Shown: piece by piece, positions 1 through 8,879 of the stretch
Numbering within the stretch: the first letter of the stretch is position 1
Layout: every line of letters starts with the position of its first letter
Source of the DNA: Psychrobacillus mangrovi
GTDB lineage: Bacteria > Bacillota > Bacilli > Bacillales_A > Planococcaceae
Direction: 5' to 3'
Length of the DNA: 64,000 nt
Assembly (NCBI RefSeq): GCF_037104765.1
Contig: NZ_JBAWSY010000019.1
Location: forward strand, 1-64,000
Notes under the pieces: generated by a model
Told to the model about the DNA's origin: nothing
Seen by the model: the letters and a program-made list of their open reading frames with translations, nothing else
The model's database searches: none
Translations under genes and position numbers: made by a program

Positions 1-369
1 TTTCAAATACAACAAAAACCTTCCAAATGAAATTCGGAGGGTTATTTGAGTTGCACATTTTTAGTATAGCATGAACCGGTTTTCGATTTAAAATGTTTTT
101 CTTGACATTCTATTAGCTGGTTTAGTTTATGTGTAACATTTCACAATGAATCACCGAAATCTACTTGTTATTTTGGACGTAAAAATAGACCATCGAAATG
201 ATGGTCTTATTTAACTAAAGCACCTATTAGTTGAACAAGAATACTAAGTTTGTTATGGAGCACAACACTTATTATTAAAATCAAATTTTGAGTTAATTTC
301 TTTTAAAATAAAAAGAGTTAGACTACATACATCAAATAAGTACAATGTGACCAAAAAAGATGAAAACTT
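1..369. other. Non-coding flank with bidirectional hairpin
   Basis: No gene is visible here. The only clear structure is a hairpin at 187-207 with 8-bp arms AGACCATC and GATGGTCT around a 5-base loop, with A-rich sequence on the left and T-rich sequence on the right. It could terminate a plus-strand gene outside the window or the minus-strand membrane gene at 370. Confidence 0.5.
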
Positions 370-891
370 CTAATGAATCGACTGCTTGTTTTTAATTCGA
401 TGCTGGAACGACAAAGTAGCTAAAAATACAGTTACTCCCCACAAGAACAATCCTCCGTAAGTTACCATATACACCCATATGGCTAACCCCTCGGTGTCTC
501 CTTTTGGGAGAACTCCTAAAAATTGAAGAGCCGTCAAGCAGCAAATTAGAACTGTCAATACCCCGACTGACCATCCAGATATAATTAATACCCTATTTGA
601 TAATTTCTCCCCCCAGGAAGTCACGAAAGCCAATGCAAATAAAGATGCCAATATGGCCAAAATAGCTGTGAAGTCAATTCCAAGGTTATATAACGTATTT
701 AGAAAAGCCGGTCCTTTCTCTAGTGTATCACCAAACCCTGCTACATTTTGTACAGCTTCTTTTGTTGTAATTCCTACCGTTGATCCCCATGCCCAAAGCG
801 ATTTTAAAATCGCATACGGCAACAATGCAAGAGCTGCAACATAGCCCCAGCCTTTAGTGATATAAGTTTTACGCCCTATTTCCAACCTCAT
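370..891 (-). CDS. Hypothetical four-helix membrane protein
   Basis: This is a 173-residue protein of unknown family. Four hydrophobic segments lie near residues 14-34, 72-92, 100-122 and 138-160, with a basic C-terminus (HRIKNK), so it is an integral membrane protein with probably both ends inside. The ATG follows a strong GGAGGTG ribosome binding site at a 9-base spacing, which supports this start. It stands alone; the hairpin at 187-207 may be its terminator. No catalytic motif is visible and I do not assign a function. Confidence 0.7.
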   Translation of the reverse strand: MRLEIGRKTYITKGWGYVAALALLPYAILKSLWAWGSTVGITTKEAVQNVAGFGDTLEKGPAFLNTLYNLGIDFTAILAILASLFALAFVTSWGEKLSNRVLIISGWSVGVLTVLICCLTALQFLGVLPKGDTEGLAIWVYMVTYGGLFLWGVTVFLATLSFQHRIKNKQSIH

Positions 892-1383
892 ATGTTTCTA
901 CACCTCCTACTACTCTATTAAGGCTATATATTGAATCCCCTACGTTTATAATTAAATGCGTTTCCATTATAAATATTCCCACTCCTTTGAATATCTTAGC
1001 TTTAATGATACATGGGAGGAGTTTTATAATAGCGGGTCCGGAGTTATATTTTTAACTCCGTCTGGAGTCTTATTTATAACTACGTCTAAAAAATCACTTC
1101 GTCAATATTCCGTTGAATCGCCACAGTATTGCTTACACCCCTTCTTCATCTAACCTGCCGCTTTCGTATTATAAGGTCAGCAAGAGAAATCTGGTTGACT
1201 ATTTTTTATTCAATTTATAGATTGATAGTAGCCGGGGTAGAACGGACCTGCCCGTGGGACTTGATCCCGACAACTAAACAGTTCGCCCTCTACTTGTTAA
1301 CACATGATTAGGCTGGTTGGGACATGATGATCTCGTATAACAAGCGAAGATATGAATAACAAGGTAGATAGCAACTTTCTACG
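892..1383. other. Intergenic, IS-scarred sequence
   Basis: There is no credible intact gene. Around 1038-1088 a short imperfect tandem repeat reads GGAGT-(AT-rich)-ACTCC-GTC twice. From about 1230 the base composition changes (GTAGCCGGGGTAGAACGG), continuing into the transposase remnant at 1384. It may be decayed insertion-sequence end or non-coding sequence of that element, which cannot be proved here. Confidence 0.3.
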
Positions 1384-1674
1384 TTAGAGCGTGAGATTGA
1401 TCAGTTAGCGGCACAACTTGAAGAATATGAATTACTCCAATCAATTCCCGGTGTAGGTGAAAAAATCGCAGCCACGATTATTTCCGAAATCGAGGAAATT
1501 GACCGGTTTAATCTTCCCAAAAAGTTAGTAGCATTTGCAGGACTTGATCCAAGTGTGTTTGAATCAGGTCGCTTTAATGGTACGAAAAATCACATTACCA
1601 AGCGTGGCTCAGCTAGGCGACGTCATATGCTTTATACTGCCGTTTTCACAAACCTTTTCTTAGATGTAGGGTAG
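1384..1674 (+). pseudogene. IS110-family transposase, C-terminal remnant
   Basis: An open frame with no start encodes about 96 residues that match the Transposase_20 half of IS110/IS1111 enzymes. It contains the helix-hairpin-helix segment SIPGVGEKIAATIISEI, then FAGLDPSVFESG, KNHITKRGSARRRHMLY and a TAG stop. An in-frame TAG at 1369-1371 closes the frame upstream, and the N-terminal DEDD RuvC-like domain is absent. So it is a dead fragment, not an active element. IS110 enzymes are normally ~400 residues. No ends or target duplications were recognised. Confidence 0.8.
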
Positions 1675-1867
1675 TTGTCATCATACCATTATACGAAAAA
1701 TCAACCTTTACCTTTTACATAGCCATTTTATATAACAAATAACTCTATTCCTTCGTGGAAAATCCATTATATTCAGGATTTAGAAATGCTATATATCGAT
1801 AACAATTTACACTCATAAAAATTCTATTTACAAGTTAAATTTATAGGAGTATTATTACTTGCAGTTT

Positions 1868-2030
1868 CATATTTCTAAATCGCTTAATTCATTTGAAGCG
1901 GGGGAACCATTGTGGCATTTATGCTCATGGGGTGAATCCTACGAATCTAGGAAGGGCTACTCTTTTGCCCTAATCCGACAGCTAACCTCGTAAGCGTTCT
2001 GAGAGAGGAATTGGAACTAGTGAGAATGAA
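1868..2030 (+). promoter_or_regulatory. ydaO/yuaA cyclic-di-AMP riboswitch
   Basis: The segment carries the conserved blocks of this class in order: GCGGGGGAACCA near 1898, GGGGTGAATCC near 1930, the ATCCGACAGCTAACCTCGTAAGCG block near 1974-1997, and GAGAGGA near 2003. These riboswitches bind c-di-AMP and switch off potassium and osmolyte genes. A terminator follows at 2036 and a KtrB-type transporter gene at 2170, exactly the expected context. Outer boundaries are approximate. Confidence 0.92.
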
Positions 2031-2035
2031 ATAAT

Positions 2036-2074
2036 TTCCACTAGGCTATTACCTATGCCTTGTGGATTTTTTTT
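2036..2074 (+). terminator. Riboswitch expression-platform terminator
   Basis: TCCAC-TA-GGC pairs with GCC-TT-GTGGA and is followed by eight Ts. It lies directly after the c-di-AMP aptamer and before ktrB. This is consistent with transcription being terminated when c-di-AMP is bound, as known for this class. Confidence 0.85.
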
Positions 2075-2169
2075 GTACTTATTCTTCATTTTGTGATGTT
2101 ATGTAATGAAAAAAAGAAGTAACTTTTTTCGAGCTTTGTTTCTAGAATTGATTTTTGGGGAGTGTTCGT

Positions 2170-3498
2170 ATGCGAGGAATTAAGAAGAAAAGAAATGTAG
2201 TTTCCCCTCCTGTTATTATTGCAGGAAGTTTCTTGTTTTTAATAATGATTGGGACACTCTGTTTAAAGCTCCCGTTTGCTACTACGACCTATATATCATG
2301 GACGGATGCATTATTCGTAGCAACGTCAGCAACTACAGTAACTGGGCTCAGCGTCTTTGACCCTGGTACTACGCTCACTCTATTTGGGGAAATTGTATTA
2401 ATGATTTTAATACAGTGTGGTGGTATCGGCTTGATGACATTTGCAGTAGCCATACTTATTATTCTTAAAAAGAAAATAGGGCTACAAAATCGTATTTATA
2501 TGCAAGAATCATTTAATCAAGAGTCAATAGGTGGCATTATCAAATTAGTTAAGCTGATTTTATCATTTGTTTTATCGGTTCAACTATTTACAATTATCAT
2601 TTTGACCCTACACTGGATACCAATTTTCGGGTTTAAGGATGCGCTTTATTTAAGTGTTTTCCACGTTATTTCTGCTTTTAATAATGCAGGTTTTTCCTTG
2701 TTTCCAGATAACTTAATTGGCTTTGCAAATGATCCGATTGTGAACATAGTTTTATCAGCTCTGTTTATACTTGGTGGGCTAGGTTTTACCGTTTTATATG
2801 ATATTCATCAGAAAAAGTCGTTTAAGGAATGGTCACTTCATACGAAAATGATGATTGTAGGAACAATTATAATTAATGTTGTAGCAGTCGTTATAGTTTT
2901 CTTACTTGAATATGATAATCCAGCAACTATCGGTAATATGCTGTTATATGAGAAAGTGATGGTTTCCTACTTTCAAGGCGTATCGCCTCGTACTGCAGGA
3001 TTCAATACTATAAATTATGGTGATATGAAAGATCCTACGATTCTTTTTACTATGGTCTTAATGTTTATTGGAGCAGGAAGTGCATCTACAGCATCTGGGA
3101 TAAAGCTAACTACTTTTATGGTAATCATTCTTGCAACGATTGCCTTCTTACGCCAACGAAGCGAACCAGAATTATTTGGACGATCAATTAGAATCGATAT
3201 TGTAATCCGTTCTTTAGCTATTGCAACAATTGGATTATTCATCGTCTTTTCATTTATGTTTATGTTAACAATAACCGAAAAGATTCCCTTTCTACCTCTT
3301 GCATTTGAAGTCGTATCAGCTTTTGGAACAGTTGGTTTGTCAATGGGAATCACAGCTCAACTTAGTGACATAGGCGAATTACTTCTATGTATGGTCATGT
3401 TCGTGGGACGAATTGGTCCATTAACCTTATTTTTCTTGCTAATGAAACCAAAAAAAATACATTATCGCTATCCATACGACCAAGTATTTACAGGATAA
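2170..3498 (+). CDS. ktrB: KtrB/KtrD-type potassium uptake membrane subunit
   Basis: This 442-residue TrkH/KtrB-superfamily channel subunit imports K+ (Na+-coupled in Ktr systems). It shows the four pore-loop repeats with selectivity-filter glycines: TTVTGLSV, NNAGFSL, PRTAGFNT and GTVGLSMG, each between hydrophobic helices. Length matches KtrB/KtrD (~445). A TTG at 2155 is in frame, but the ATG at 2170 has the GGGGAG site seven bases upstream and is preferred. The cytosolic KtrA/KtrC gating partner is not encoded nearby, so it must be elsewhere. Control is by the c-di-AMP riboswitch just upstream. KtrB and KtrD cannot be told apart from this window. Confidence 0.93.
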   Translation: MRGIKKKRNVVSPPVIIAGSFLFLIMIGTLCLKLPFATTTYISWTDALFVATSATTVTGLSVFDPGTTLTLFGEIVLMILIQCGGIGLMTFAVAILIILKKKIGLQNRIYMQESFNQESIGGIIKLVKLILSFVLSVQLFTIIILTLHWIPIFGFKDALYLSVFHVISAFNNAGFSLFPDNLIGFANDPIVNIVLSALFILGGLGFTVLYDIHQKKSFKEWSLHTKMMIVGTIIINVVAVVIVFLLEYDNPATIGNMLLYEKVMVSYFQGVSPRTAGFNTINYGDMKDPTILFTMVLMFIGAGSASTASGIKLTTFMVIILATIAFLRQRSEPELFGRSIRIDIVIRSLAIATIGLFIVFSFMFMLTITEKIPFLPLAFEVVSAFGTVGLSMGITAQLSDIGELLLCMVMFVGRIGPLTLFFLLMKPKKIHYRYPYDQVFTG

Positions 3499-3581
3499 AT
3501 ATTAAGGCTCGTCGCACTGATGATGCACTTTTTTCTGAAGATAAATCTAGCAGCTTTTTTGGGAGAGATTTATTTTATGTA

Positions 3582-3623
3582 CTTTCTTCTTCAACTAAAT
3601 GATTCTTTAGTTGAAGAAGAAAG
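3582..3623 (+). terminator. Long hairpin after ktrB
   Basis: A perfect 18-bp inverted repeat (arms 3582-3599 and 3606-3623, six-base loop) lies 84 bases after the ktrB stop. There is no strong T-run on the plus strand, so a terminator role is likely but not certain. Confidence 0.5.
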
Positions 3624-3719
3624 GGTCTATCAAAAGCTTAGTACTATCAACTAATTTTATCCTTCATTACTGAAGAAACTCTCTTAGCATTTTATGGATA
3701 TTATACTATAGGAATTCTA

Positions 3720-4229
3720 TTACACACTTTTTTGAAATTTACTATGACCGTCTTTTAAACCTACTAGCTCAAAGCCATTGCTCTTATAAAAATTATTAAG
3801 TTTTACATTGTCAGCAACACAATCTAGTTTTATATATTCTATATCTCTTCTAATATTCTTTTGAATCCACTCCAAAATACTTTTCCCTATTCCTTTGCTC
3901 ATATAATTGGGCTGGATTGCGAGTCTATGTAAATAAAGCGAAGTTGATGTAATATCATCCCCCCAAATATGCATATCCCATTCACTTTGTTTCGATAAAA
4001 GTGTGAATGTCGCTACAAGATCATCTTCTTTTAAAACAATATATGTGTTTCGATTATTTATATCTTGCTCGATTTCTTTATCTTCACCGCTATCTAACAG
4101 AAATCTCCATTGGTTTATTTCTTTTTTCTTCAGCCATAAAGCAACTTGCTTTAACATGTCAATAATAGTCATGCTTTTATCGTTAGTAGCAATAATTATT
4201 TTAAAATCTTCCAAGTTATCGGTCTGCAT
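3720..4229 (-). CDS. GNAT-family N-acetyltransferase
   Basis: This 169-residue protein is of the acetyl-CoA-dependent GNAT fold. Motif A is visible as LHRLAIQPNYMSKGIGKSIL, with the acetyl-CoA pyrophosphate loop S-K-G-I-G-K at about residues 113-118. Motif B follows with DNVKLNNFYKSNGFELVG near residues 141-158. The substrate is unknown. A good AGGAGGT site precedes the ATG. It is the first of a row of small accessory genes on the minus strand (GNAT, GyrI-like, VOC, GNAT), each with its own ribosome binding site and gap, so they are not an obvious operon. Confidence 0.85.
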   Translation of the reverse strand: MQTDNLEDFKIIIATNDKSMTIIDMLKQVALWLKKKEINQWRFLLDSGEDKEIEQDINNRNTYIVLKEDDLVATFTLLSKQSEWDMHIWGDDITSTSLYLHRLAIQPNYMSKGIGKSILEWIQKNIRRDIEYIKLDCVADNVKLNNFYKSNGFELVGLKDGHSKFQKSV

Positions 4230-4267
4230 TTAATACCTCCTACCTATGGAATAATGTTAGCTGACAT

Positions 4268-4714
4268 TTATAAAAGTATTGGCAAGTATATGTCTACATC
4301 TTCCTCATTATTTTCATTTTGATGATATGTTTCAACAATATAAGATTCAAGATCCCTTTGAAATCCTTGTTCATCTGCCCATGTTAATAGTTCTTTATGT
4401 AGTTTTCCAATATCAGATATTTTACCTCTGATATTAACGTAATCCTGTGTAGTTTCAATATATTCCATACCGGTTGGAACTTCATTTAAAGTTCCATTAA
4501 CAATTAACCCTACATAATACTGTCCCTTGATATGGTTATCGTTTCTTTTTGGTTCATATAAGGCAATTTCAGTTTGCGAACTATTTTTTATCTCATTTGC
4601 TCGTCTCAAAAATTGCTGGGCAAACTTAGGAACTTCACTCCCAAAATCAGCAAAGACACCACTATTTTTCATACCTACTACCTTAAAATTCTTTTTTATC
4701 TGTTTGATTTCCAT
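4268..4714 (-). CDS. GyrI-like / AraC effector-binding domain protein
   Basis: This is a stand-alone ligand-binding domain of ~148 residues like the C-terminal domain of AraC/BmrR regulators (SHS2/GyrI-like). Typical features are the opening beta strand FKVVGMKNSG, the central YYVGLIVNG strand and the acidic ending EDVDIYLPILL. There is no DNA-binding domain. The frame extends to 4759, but the ATG at 4714 gives the length usual for the family. Such proteins bind or hydrolyse hydrophobic cations or sequester toxins; the ligand here is unknown. Confidence 0.7.
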   Translation of the reverse strand: MEIKQIKKNFKVVGMKNSGVFADFGSEVPKFAQQFLRRANEIKNSSQTEIALYEPKRNDNHIKGQYYVGLIVNGTLNEVPTGMEYIETTQDYVNIRGKISDIGKLHKELLTWADEQGFQRDLESYIVETYHQNENNEEDVDIYLPILL

Positions 4715-4811
4715 ATCCCCATATAGCCCCCTAACTGTATTTACAAATAACACTCCCAAACACCTTTAATACTTTTAGCAGTTATTCATAACTTCTTCTT
4801 ACAGTTTACAG

Positions 4812-5231
4812 TCACACTAAATCTAAAAATTTTGGACTCAATTCACTCCACACATCAAACTTGTTACCGTCCAGATCATGAAATACAAAGTTCCTTCCAG
4901 CGTGTCCTCTGTTTTCAATTTCTCCCACTTTTATCTCTTTTTCTAAAAAGTCTTTATGAATATTTTCTAAAGCAACTAAACCATTCACTTCAAATGTCAT
5001 TGAAAAACGTTCTTCCCCGTGAATATCATAGAAGTTAGAACTTTGGCCATCTTTTGCTCGAACAAGAAATAAACTTTGGTTAGCTAAATTTAGAATAGCT
5101 TTATCCTCATCCTTATAGCTAAGCTCTGCACCTAATTTGTTTATATACCATTCGGATGAAAGCCCTACATTTGATACTGGTATATAAGAAGTTCCTACTC
5201 TTAACAATTTGTTGTTCAAATCATTTGTCAC
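4812..5231 (-). CDS. VOC-superfamily (glyoxalase/bleomycin-resistance fold) protein
   Basis: This 139-residue protein has the vicinal oxygen chelate pattern: an N-terminal YIPVSNVGLSSEWYINKLGAEL repeat and a C-terminal FVFHDLDGNKFDVWSE repeat. The latter carries the F-x-D-x-D-G-N-x-F/L signature common in this family. The metal-ligand set cannot be fixed by eye. A GGGGTGA site precedes the ATG. The function could be thiol transfer, dioxygenation or antibiotic binding; I do not choose. Confidence 0.78.
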   Translation of the reverse strand: MTNDLNNKLLRVGTSYIPVSNVGLSSEWYINKLGAELSYKDEDKAILNLANQSLFLVRAKDGQSSNFYDIHGEERFSMTFEVNGLVALENIHKDFLEKEIKVGEIENRGHAGRNFVFHDLDGNKFDVWSELSPKFLDLV

Positions 5232-5678
5232 CCCTTTTTAAATGTTACTAATATATTCTATATTTTTATGTTTATTTCCTCTTTGAAAACGACTAATTTT
5301 TTTTACAAATCCAAATAAGTGATACCTTTATTAATATAAAAATGTATTGTGTGAAACAAGAGCTTATAGTTAACATTTTCAACTTTAATGCTAATATTTT
5401 TATTCTTTTTGGAAAACATAGGAAAAAGCGACTTTTGAAAAGTCGGGTTCAAAATATGAAAGTTTTGTCTTTGACTCAGCCGTGATGGACGAATCGTAGA
5501 AGGTAATGATTTTTTTATAGGTGGCTATATGTGGAAAGTTAGCGACATGGAATGGTGGACGAATTAATTCCTGCTAAAGGAAAGCTTGAAATATGGGAGC
5601 ATGTCTTATAACATAAATTGACCCATACGGCTTTCCTTTTAGTAAAAATAAAAATCTTAATAGATAAGTTTTAGCAGC
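5232..5678. other. Intergenic, no gene recognised
   Basis: A promoter-like AT-rich zone is followed by a perfect small hairpin at 5429-5445 (CGACTTTT-G-AAAAGTCG). Short open fragments on the plus strand around 5490-5565 (for example GGYMWKVSDMEWW) resemble eroded coding sequence but match no family I recognise. Confidence 0.3.
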
Positions 5679-6242
5679 TTAGTCATTTTTAAAGCCTTTA
5701 TCATAAATTCTTCCCATTGTAACAGTATTGTAAAATTGACCGTCTGAGAGAATTTTGTCATTTTGTAATATTCCTTCAATATTAAAACCAAACTTTTTAT
5801 AAAGATTTATCGCTTTGTCGTTTGTTTCTAAAACATTTAAAGTAATTTTTTTAAATCCATTTGAATCTGCCCAAGAAATAGATTCCTTTAATAGGTTTGA
5901 TCCAATCTTGAGACCCCAGTAGTCTTTTAATACACCTACACCAAATTCTACTTTATGTGCAAAGCGTTTCAAATGATTTCCTTCACACCTTGAAAAAGCG
6001 ACAATCCTATCGTTGACCTCGGCAACTAAAAAAAGATTGCGTTTACTTTCTATATCAGTTTTGATTATTCTTTCAAAATCAAGTGGATCTAAGTATGCTT
6101 CACCTTTTTCTCTGTCCAGATTTTCTGTCTCACCATCAATTTGCAATCTTATTTCAGACAATTCTTTTGAATCATTAACCATTGCTGATCTTATCGTATA
6201 ATTTATACCATTAACATTAAACTTCTTTTTGTTTATTATCAT
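5679..6242 (-). CDS. GNAT-family N-acetyltransferase
   Basis: This 187-residue GNAT protein resembles ribosomal-protein-alanine or polyamine-type acetyltransferases. The N-terminal strand is YTIRSAMVNDSKEL. Motif A runs VEFGVGVLKDYWGLKIGSNLLKE with the W-G-L-K-I-G-S acetyl-CoA loop near residue 114. Motif B is ITLNVLETNDKAINLYKKFGF, followed by the usual EGILQND turn. AAAGGAG precedes the ATG by six bases. The substrate is unknown. It shares only the fold with the protein at 3720. Confidence 0.87.
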   Translation of the reverse strand: MIINKKKFNVNGINYTIRSAMVNDSKELSEIRLQIDGETENLDREKGEAYLDPLDFERIIKTDIESKRNLFLVAEVNDRIVAFSRCEGNHLKRFAHKVEFGVGVLKDYWGLKIGSNLLKESISWADSNGFKKITLNVLETNDKAINLYKKFGFNIEGILQNDKILSDGQFYNTVTMGRIYDKGFKND

Positions 6243-7005
6243 ATAGGCTCCTTTCTTCTTAATTTCTATAAGATAATTTTAACCTCTATCAATAAATTCT
6301 TTCAATCTTTTCTAGCTTTAGCTCAATCATAGTAAGTTCTATCTTTAAAGATTCTGAAAAATACTTACTTTGCTCATACTTATAGCTTTAGACCTATAAA
6401 GCCGTTGTACTTTAATTATGCATAAGCATTTCAAATTCTTCCTGAAGATATAATTCTAAAGTAGGAAAGTGGCTTTACTTTTTTATAAAAGTAAAGCTCC
6501 CGTTAAGTTAACAAAAACAAAAGAGCGTGGTAGAGGAGAAATATTGAAATAGTTGGTTATAATGTATGTTATAAAGCTATTCAAGTAGAAATCCGAACAA
6601 CAAACTAGAAATTCATTGTTGTTAATGGGGAAATAATTAATTCTTATAAGATGTATATATAAGCATTTGAAAAGGTAATATTTACGAAGTATAATGCTGT
6701 ACTTCTGTCGCTTTTCACATGGCTTACATTATGTTTTCTTCATTTGTTATGACACTCTGTCTGATTTGACTATGGTTCATTTTTTCATTCTATGATTGGG
6801 TTGGATTTATAGAAGAATTAAATTATTTTTTGTAATATCACATAGATCCAGGTTCGACAATAGTTAAGTTTATTGTACTTAATTGAATACGATGAAAAGT
6901 ATCTGTGTATAAGAAAAATGCCTACCAAATCTTCAAACAATTTAGTAGGCATTTTAACTTTTTTTAGAAAAAGGAACTACAACCCGTATTTCATTTTTTT
7001 CTGGT
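6243..7005. other. Gene-free stretch with hairpins
   Basis: No protein or RNA gene is recognised in about 760 bases. A perfect 11-bp hairpin lies at 6472-6497 (arms GCTTTACTTTT and AAAAGTAAAGC). The terminator of the downstream histidine kinase gene lies at 6915-6955. The rest is AT-rich and unstructured to the eye. Confidence 0.4.
6915..6955 (-). terminator. Terminator of the histidine kinase gene
   Basis: AAAATGCCTAC and GTAGGCATTTT form an 11-bp stem around a 19-base loop. On the minus strand the stem is followed by a short T-run. It lies ~50 bases past the kinase stop codon. Confidence 0.75.
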
Positions 7006-8241
7006 TCAAGTCGGTATAGTTATAGTAAAGGTTGTACCAACTCCTTTTTTGCTTTGAACATCAATTTTCCCTTTCATTTTGCTAATTGTTCCATAGACTA
7101 ATAGCATCCCAAGTCCGGTCCCCTCTTTTTTATTTGAATAGTATGGTTTACCTAAATGAAGAATCTCATCTTTGGTCATTCCTACACCACAATCTTTTAT
7201 ATTAATCATTATATAATTGCCTTGCTCCGTTACATCAACATATAAAGTACCGCCTTCACCCTTCATAGCTTCAATGCCATTTTTCATCAAATTGATAAAA
7301 CATTGTTTTATCTGATTTTGATCATATTCCTTTTTTAATGAGTTCGAAAATGTAGAGACAATCTCAACTTTATTGTAAAGTGCAAATGGACTTAATACAT
7401 TTTGTACGTACTCCATATCTTCTTTTAAGTTTGAATAAACCATATGCTCTGATTGTGGTTTAGAAAATGCTAAATAATCACTTAAAATGCTCTCCGCACG
7501 TAACAATTCTTTTAAAGAATAATCTATGTATACCTTATCTTGAGTTGAAATAGTTTTTGAGACATTCAATAATTGAAGAAACCCTTTTGTAACGGTAAGC
7601 GGATTTCGTATTTCATGGGTTACACTTGCAGAAAGTTCACTCATGACATGTAGACGCTCCGTTCGAAGGTGGTTCTCCCTATTTTTGATGTTGGAAATTA
7701 TCTTTTCAATCATAACCATATTTAGCGACATCACCAAAATAGAAGCAAACAACATAAAAAATGCTGATGACCAATATTCATTCGTTAATACATCAAAATA
7801 ATTAGACAATGCAATCAGATATATAATAACATTCAAGGTTGAAACAATTACCGCAATTATTATTCGTCTTTTTGGATTATATTCGTTGAATCGTTTAGAT
7901 AATAATGGTATGACAATAAAAGCCAAAGTCGAATGGACAAAAGATTGTAATGTACCTTCTCCTCCAATAATAAATCGATATACATTCAGTAAGAGGTAAA
8001 GCGGAAACAAACCTTTATATCCACCGTAAAGTCCTGCTATTATAAAAGCGATATACCGCAAATCAATAATGAATCCCAATTCCAATTCAATTGGATATAT
8101 CATGCAAAGAATCATTGATATAGAGAAAGAAAAAAGAATGAGGGAATAGTTAAATTCCCTTTTATAATTATCAAAAAAGATGACAAATAGTAGCACCGGA
8201 AAAACCATAAATAAAATATTAATCAAAAAAGTTTCTAACAT
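7006..8241 (-). CDS. KinB-like membrane sensor histidine kinase
   Basis: This 411-residue kinase has a membrane sensor half of about six hydrophobic helices (residues 5-195), of the 5TMR-LYT type seen in sporulation kinase KinB and in LytS. The transmitter follows: H-box VTHEIRNPLTVTKGF near residue 209, N-box NLMKNGIEAM, G1 DCGVGM and G2 GTGLGM. All catalytic blocks are intact. There is no response regulator next door, as is typical of phosphorelay kinases that feed Spo0F/Spo0A. An AGGAGGG site precedes the ATG. The role in sporulation is inferred from architecture only. Confidence 0.85.
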   Translation of the reverse strand: MLETFLINILFMVFPVLLFVIFFDNYKREFNYSLILFSFSISMILCMIYPIELELGFIIDLRYIAFIIAGLYGGYKGLFPLYLLLNVYRFIIGGEGTLQSFVHSTLAFIVIPLLSKRFNEYNPKRRIIIAVIVSTLNVIIYLIALSNYFDVLTNEYWSSAFFMLFASILVMSLNMVMIEKIISNIKNRENHLRTERLHVMSELSASVTHEIRNPLTVTKGFLQLLNVSKTISTQDKVYIDYSLKELLRAESILSDYLAFSKPQSEHMVYSNLKEDMEYVQNVLSPFALYNKVEIVSTFSNSLKKEYDQNQIKQCFINLMKNGIEAMKGEGGTLYVDVTEQGNYIMINIKDCGVGMTKDEILHLGKPYYSNKKEGTGLGMLLVYGTISKMKGKIDVQSKKGVGTTFTITIPT

Positions 8242-8442
8242 TAGATACCCTCCTCTCTTCTGTTTTAGCAGGAAGAGATTCTTTTTACTACTTTAAAATT
8301 ACTAAACTCTGCAGTGTGAACCCCATTATACATGATATTACTATTTCTAAATACATATCCTTTAAACTTTAAACTAAAAAAGTTTATAAAACTTTTAAAG
8401 AGGTAGATATTTATAAAGAACCTATTATAGGAGGTATTCACA

Positions 8443-8634
8443 ATGAAAAGAAGAATGATAGCTTTACCATTAGCTTTATCTTCCTTTTTTTTACTAGGTG
8501 CTTGTGGAGAAGATGACAAAGATATAGAAGAAATTGAAGTGAATGATCCATTATTAGAAGATGATGGCCAAAATGACGGTGGTGTACCTGATGAGAAAAC
8601 AGAGGACTCGGATGCTGAGAACTCCGGATCATAA
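8443..8634 (+). CDS. Small acidic lipoprotein
   Basis: This 63-residue precursor has a lipoprotein signal: MKRRM, a hydrophobic core, then lipobox LLGAC with Cys near residue 21. The mature part is about 42 residues, almost entirely Asp, Glu, Asn and Gly, and ends at a stop just before a clean terminator. A TAGGAGGT site sits nine bases before the ATG. It is divergent from the kinase gene. It is similar in character to other tiny acidic lipoproteins of Bacillales; the function is unknown. Confidence 0.82.
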   Translation: MKRRMIALPLALSSFFLLGACGEDDKDIEEIEVNDPLLEDDGQNDGGVPDEKTEDSDAENSGS

Positions 8635-8658
8635 AGAATTTATAATGCAACAATATGA

Positions 8659-8700
8659 ATCCCATTTGCTACTCTATTATTAGTGTAGCAAATGGGATTT
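8659..8700 (+). terminator. Terminator of the lipoprotein gene
   Basis: ATCCCATTTGCTAC and GTAGCAAATGGGAT form a long stem followed by TTTTGT, 25 bases after the lipoprotein stop. Confidence 0.85.
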
Positions 8701-8838
8701 TGTCAATCTTGTTATATATAGCACCGGAAAAAAGACAACAAATAAGTGTTTGTTCCATTTTTCCCCAGCAAATTATTTAGTGAAATATTGTCGCCACCAG
8801 CCAATCTCACGATTAAGCTTCTTCCGATATGTAAAAAA

Positions 8839-8871
8839 GACTCAAAACCATTTCTAAAATGATTTTGAGTC
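8839..8871 (-). terminator. Terminator of the bkd operon
   Basis: GACTCAAAA and TTTTGAGTC arms, extended by CATT/AATG, are followed on the minus strand by six Ts. It lies immediately after the bkdB stop codon. Confidence 0.88.
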
Positions 8872-8879
8872 ACTCGATG

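Noticed and set aside
956..1311. Two overlapping plus-strand frames of ~60 residues
   Set aside because: They have no ribosome binding site or recognisable domain, and run through imperfect repeats and IS debris.
5490..5565. Short coding-like fragment GGYMWKVSDMEWW
   Set aside because: No start or family match; too short to call a gene or pseudogene.
8265..8665. Minus-strand frames across the lipoprotein gene
   Set aside because: They are antisense shadows of a well-supported lipoprotein with its own site and terminator.
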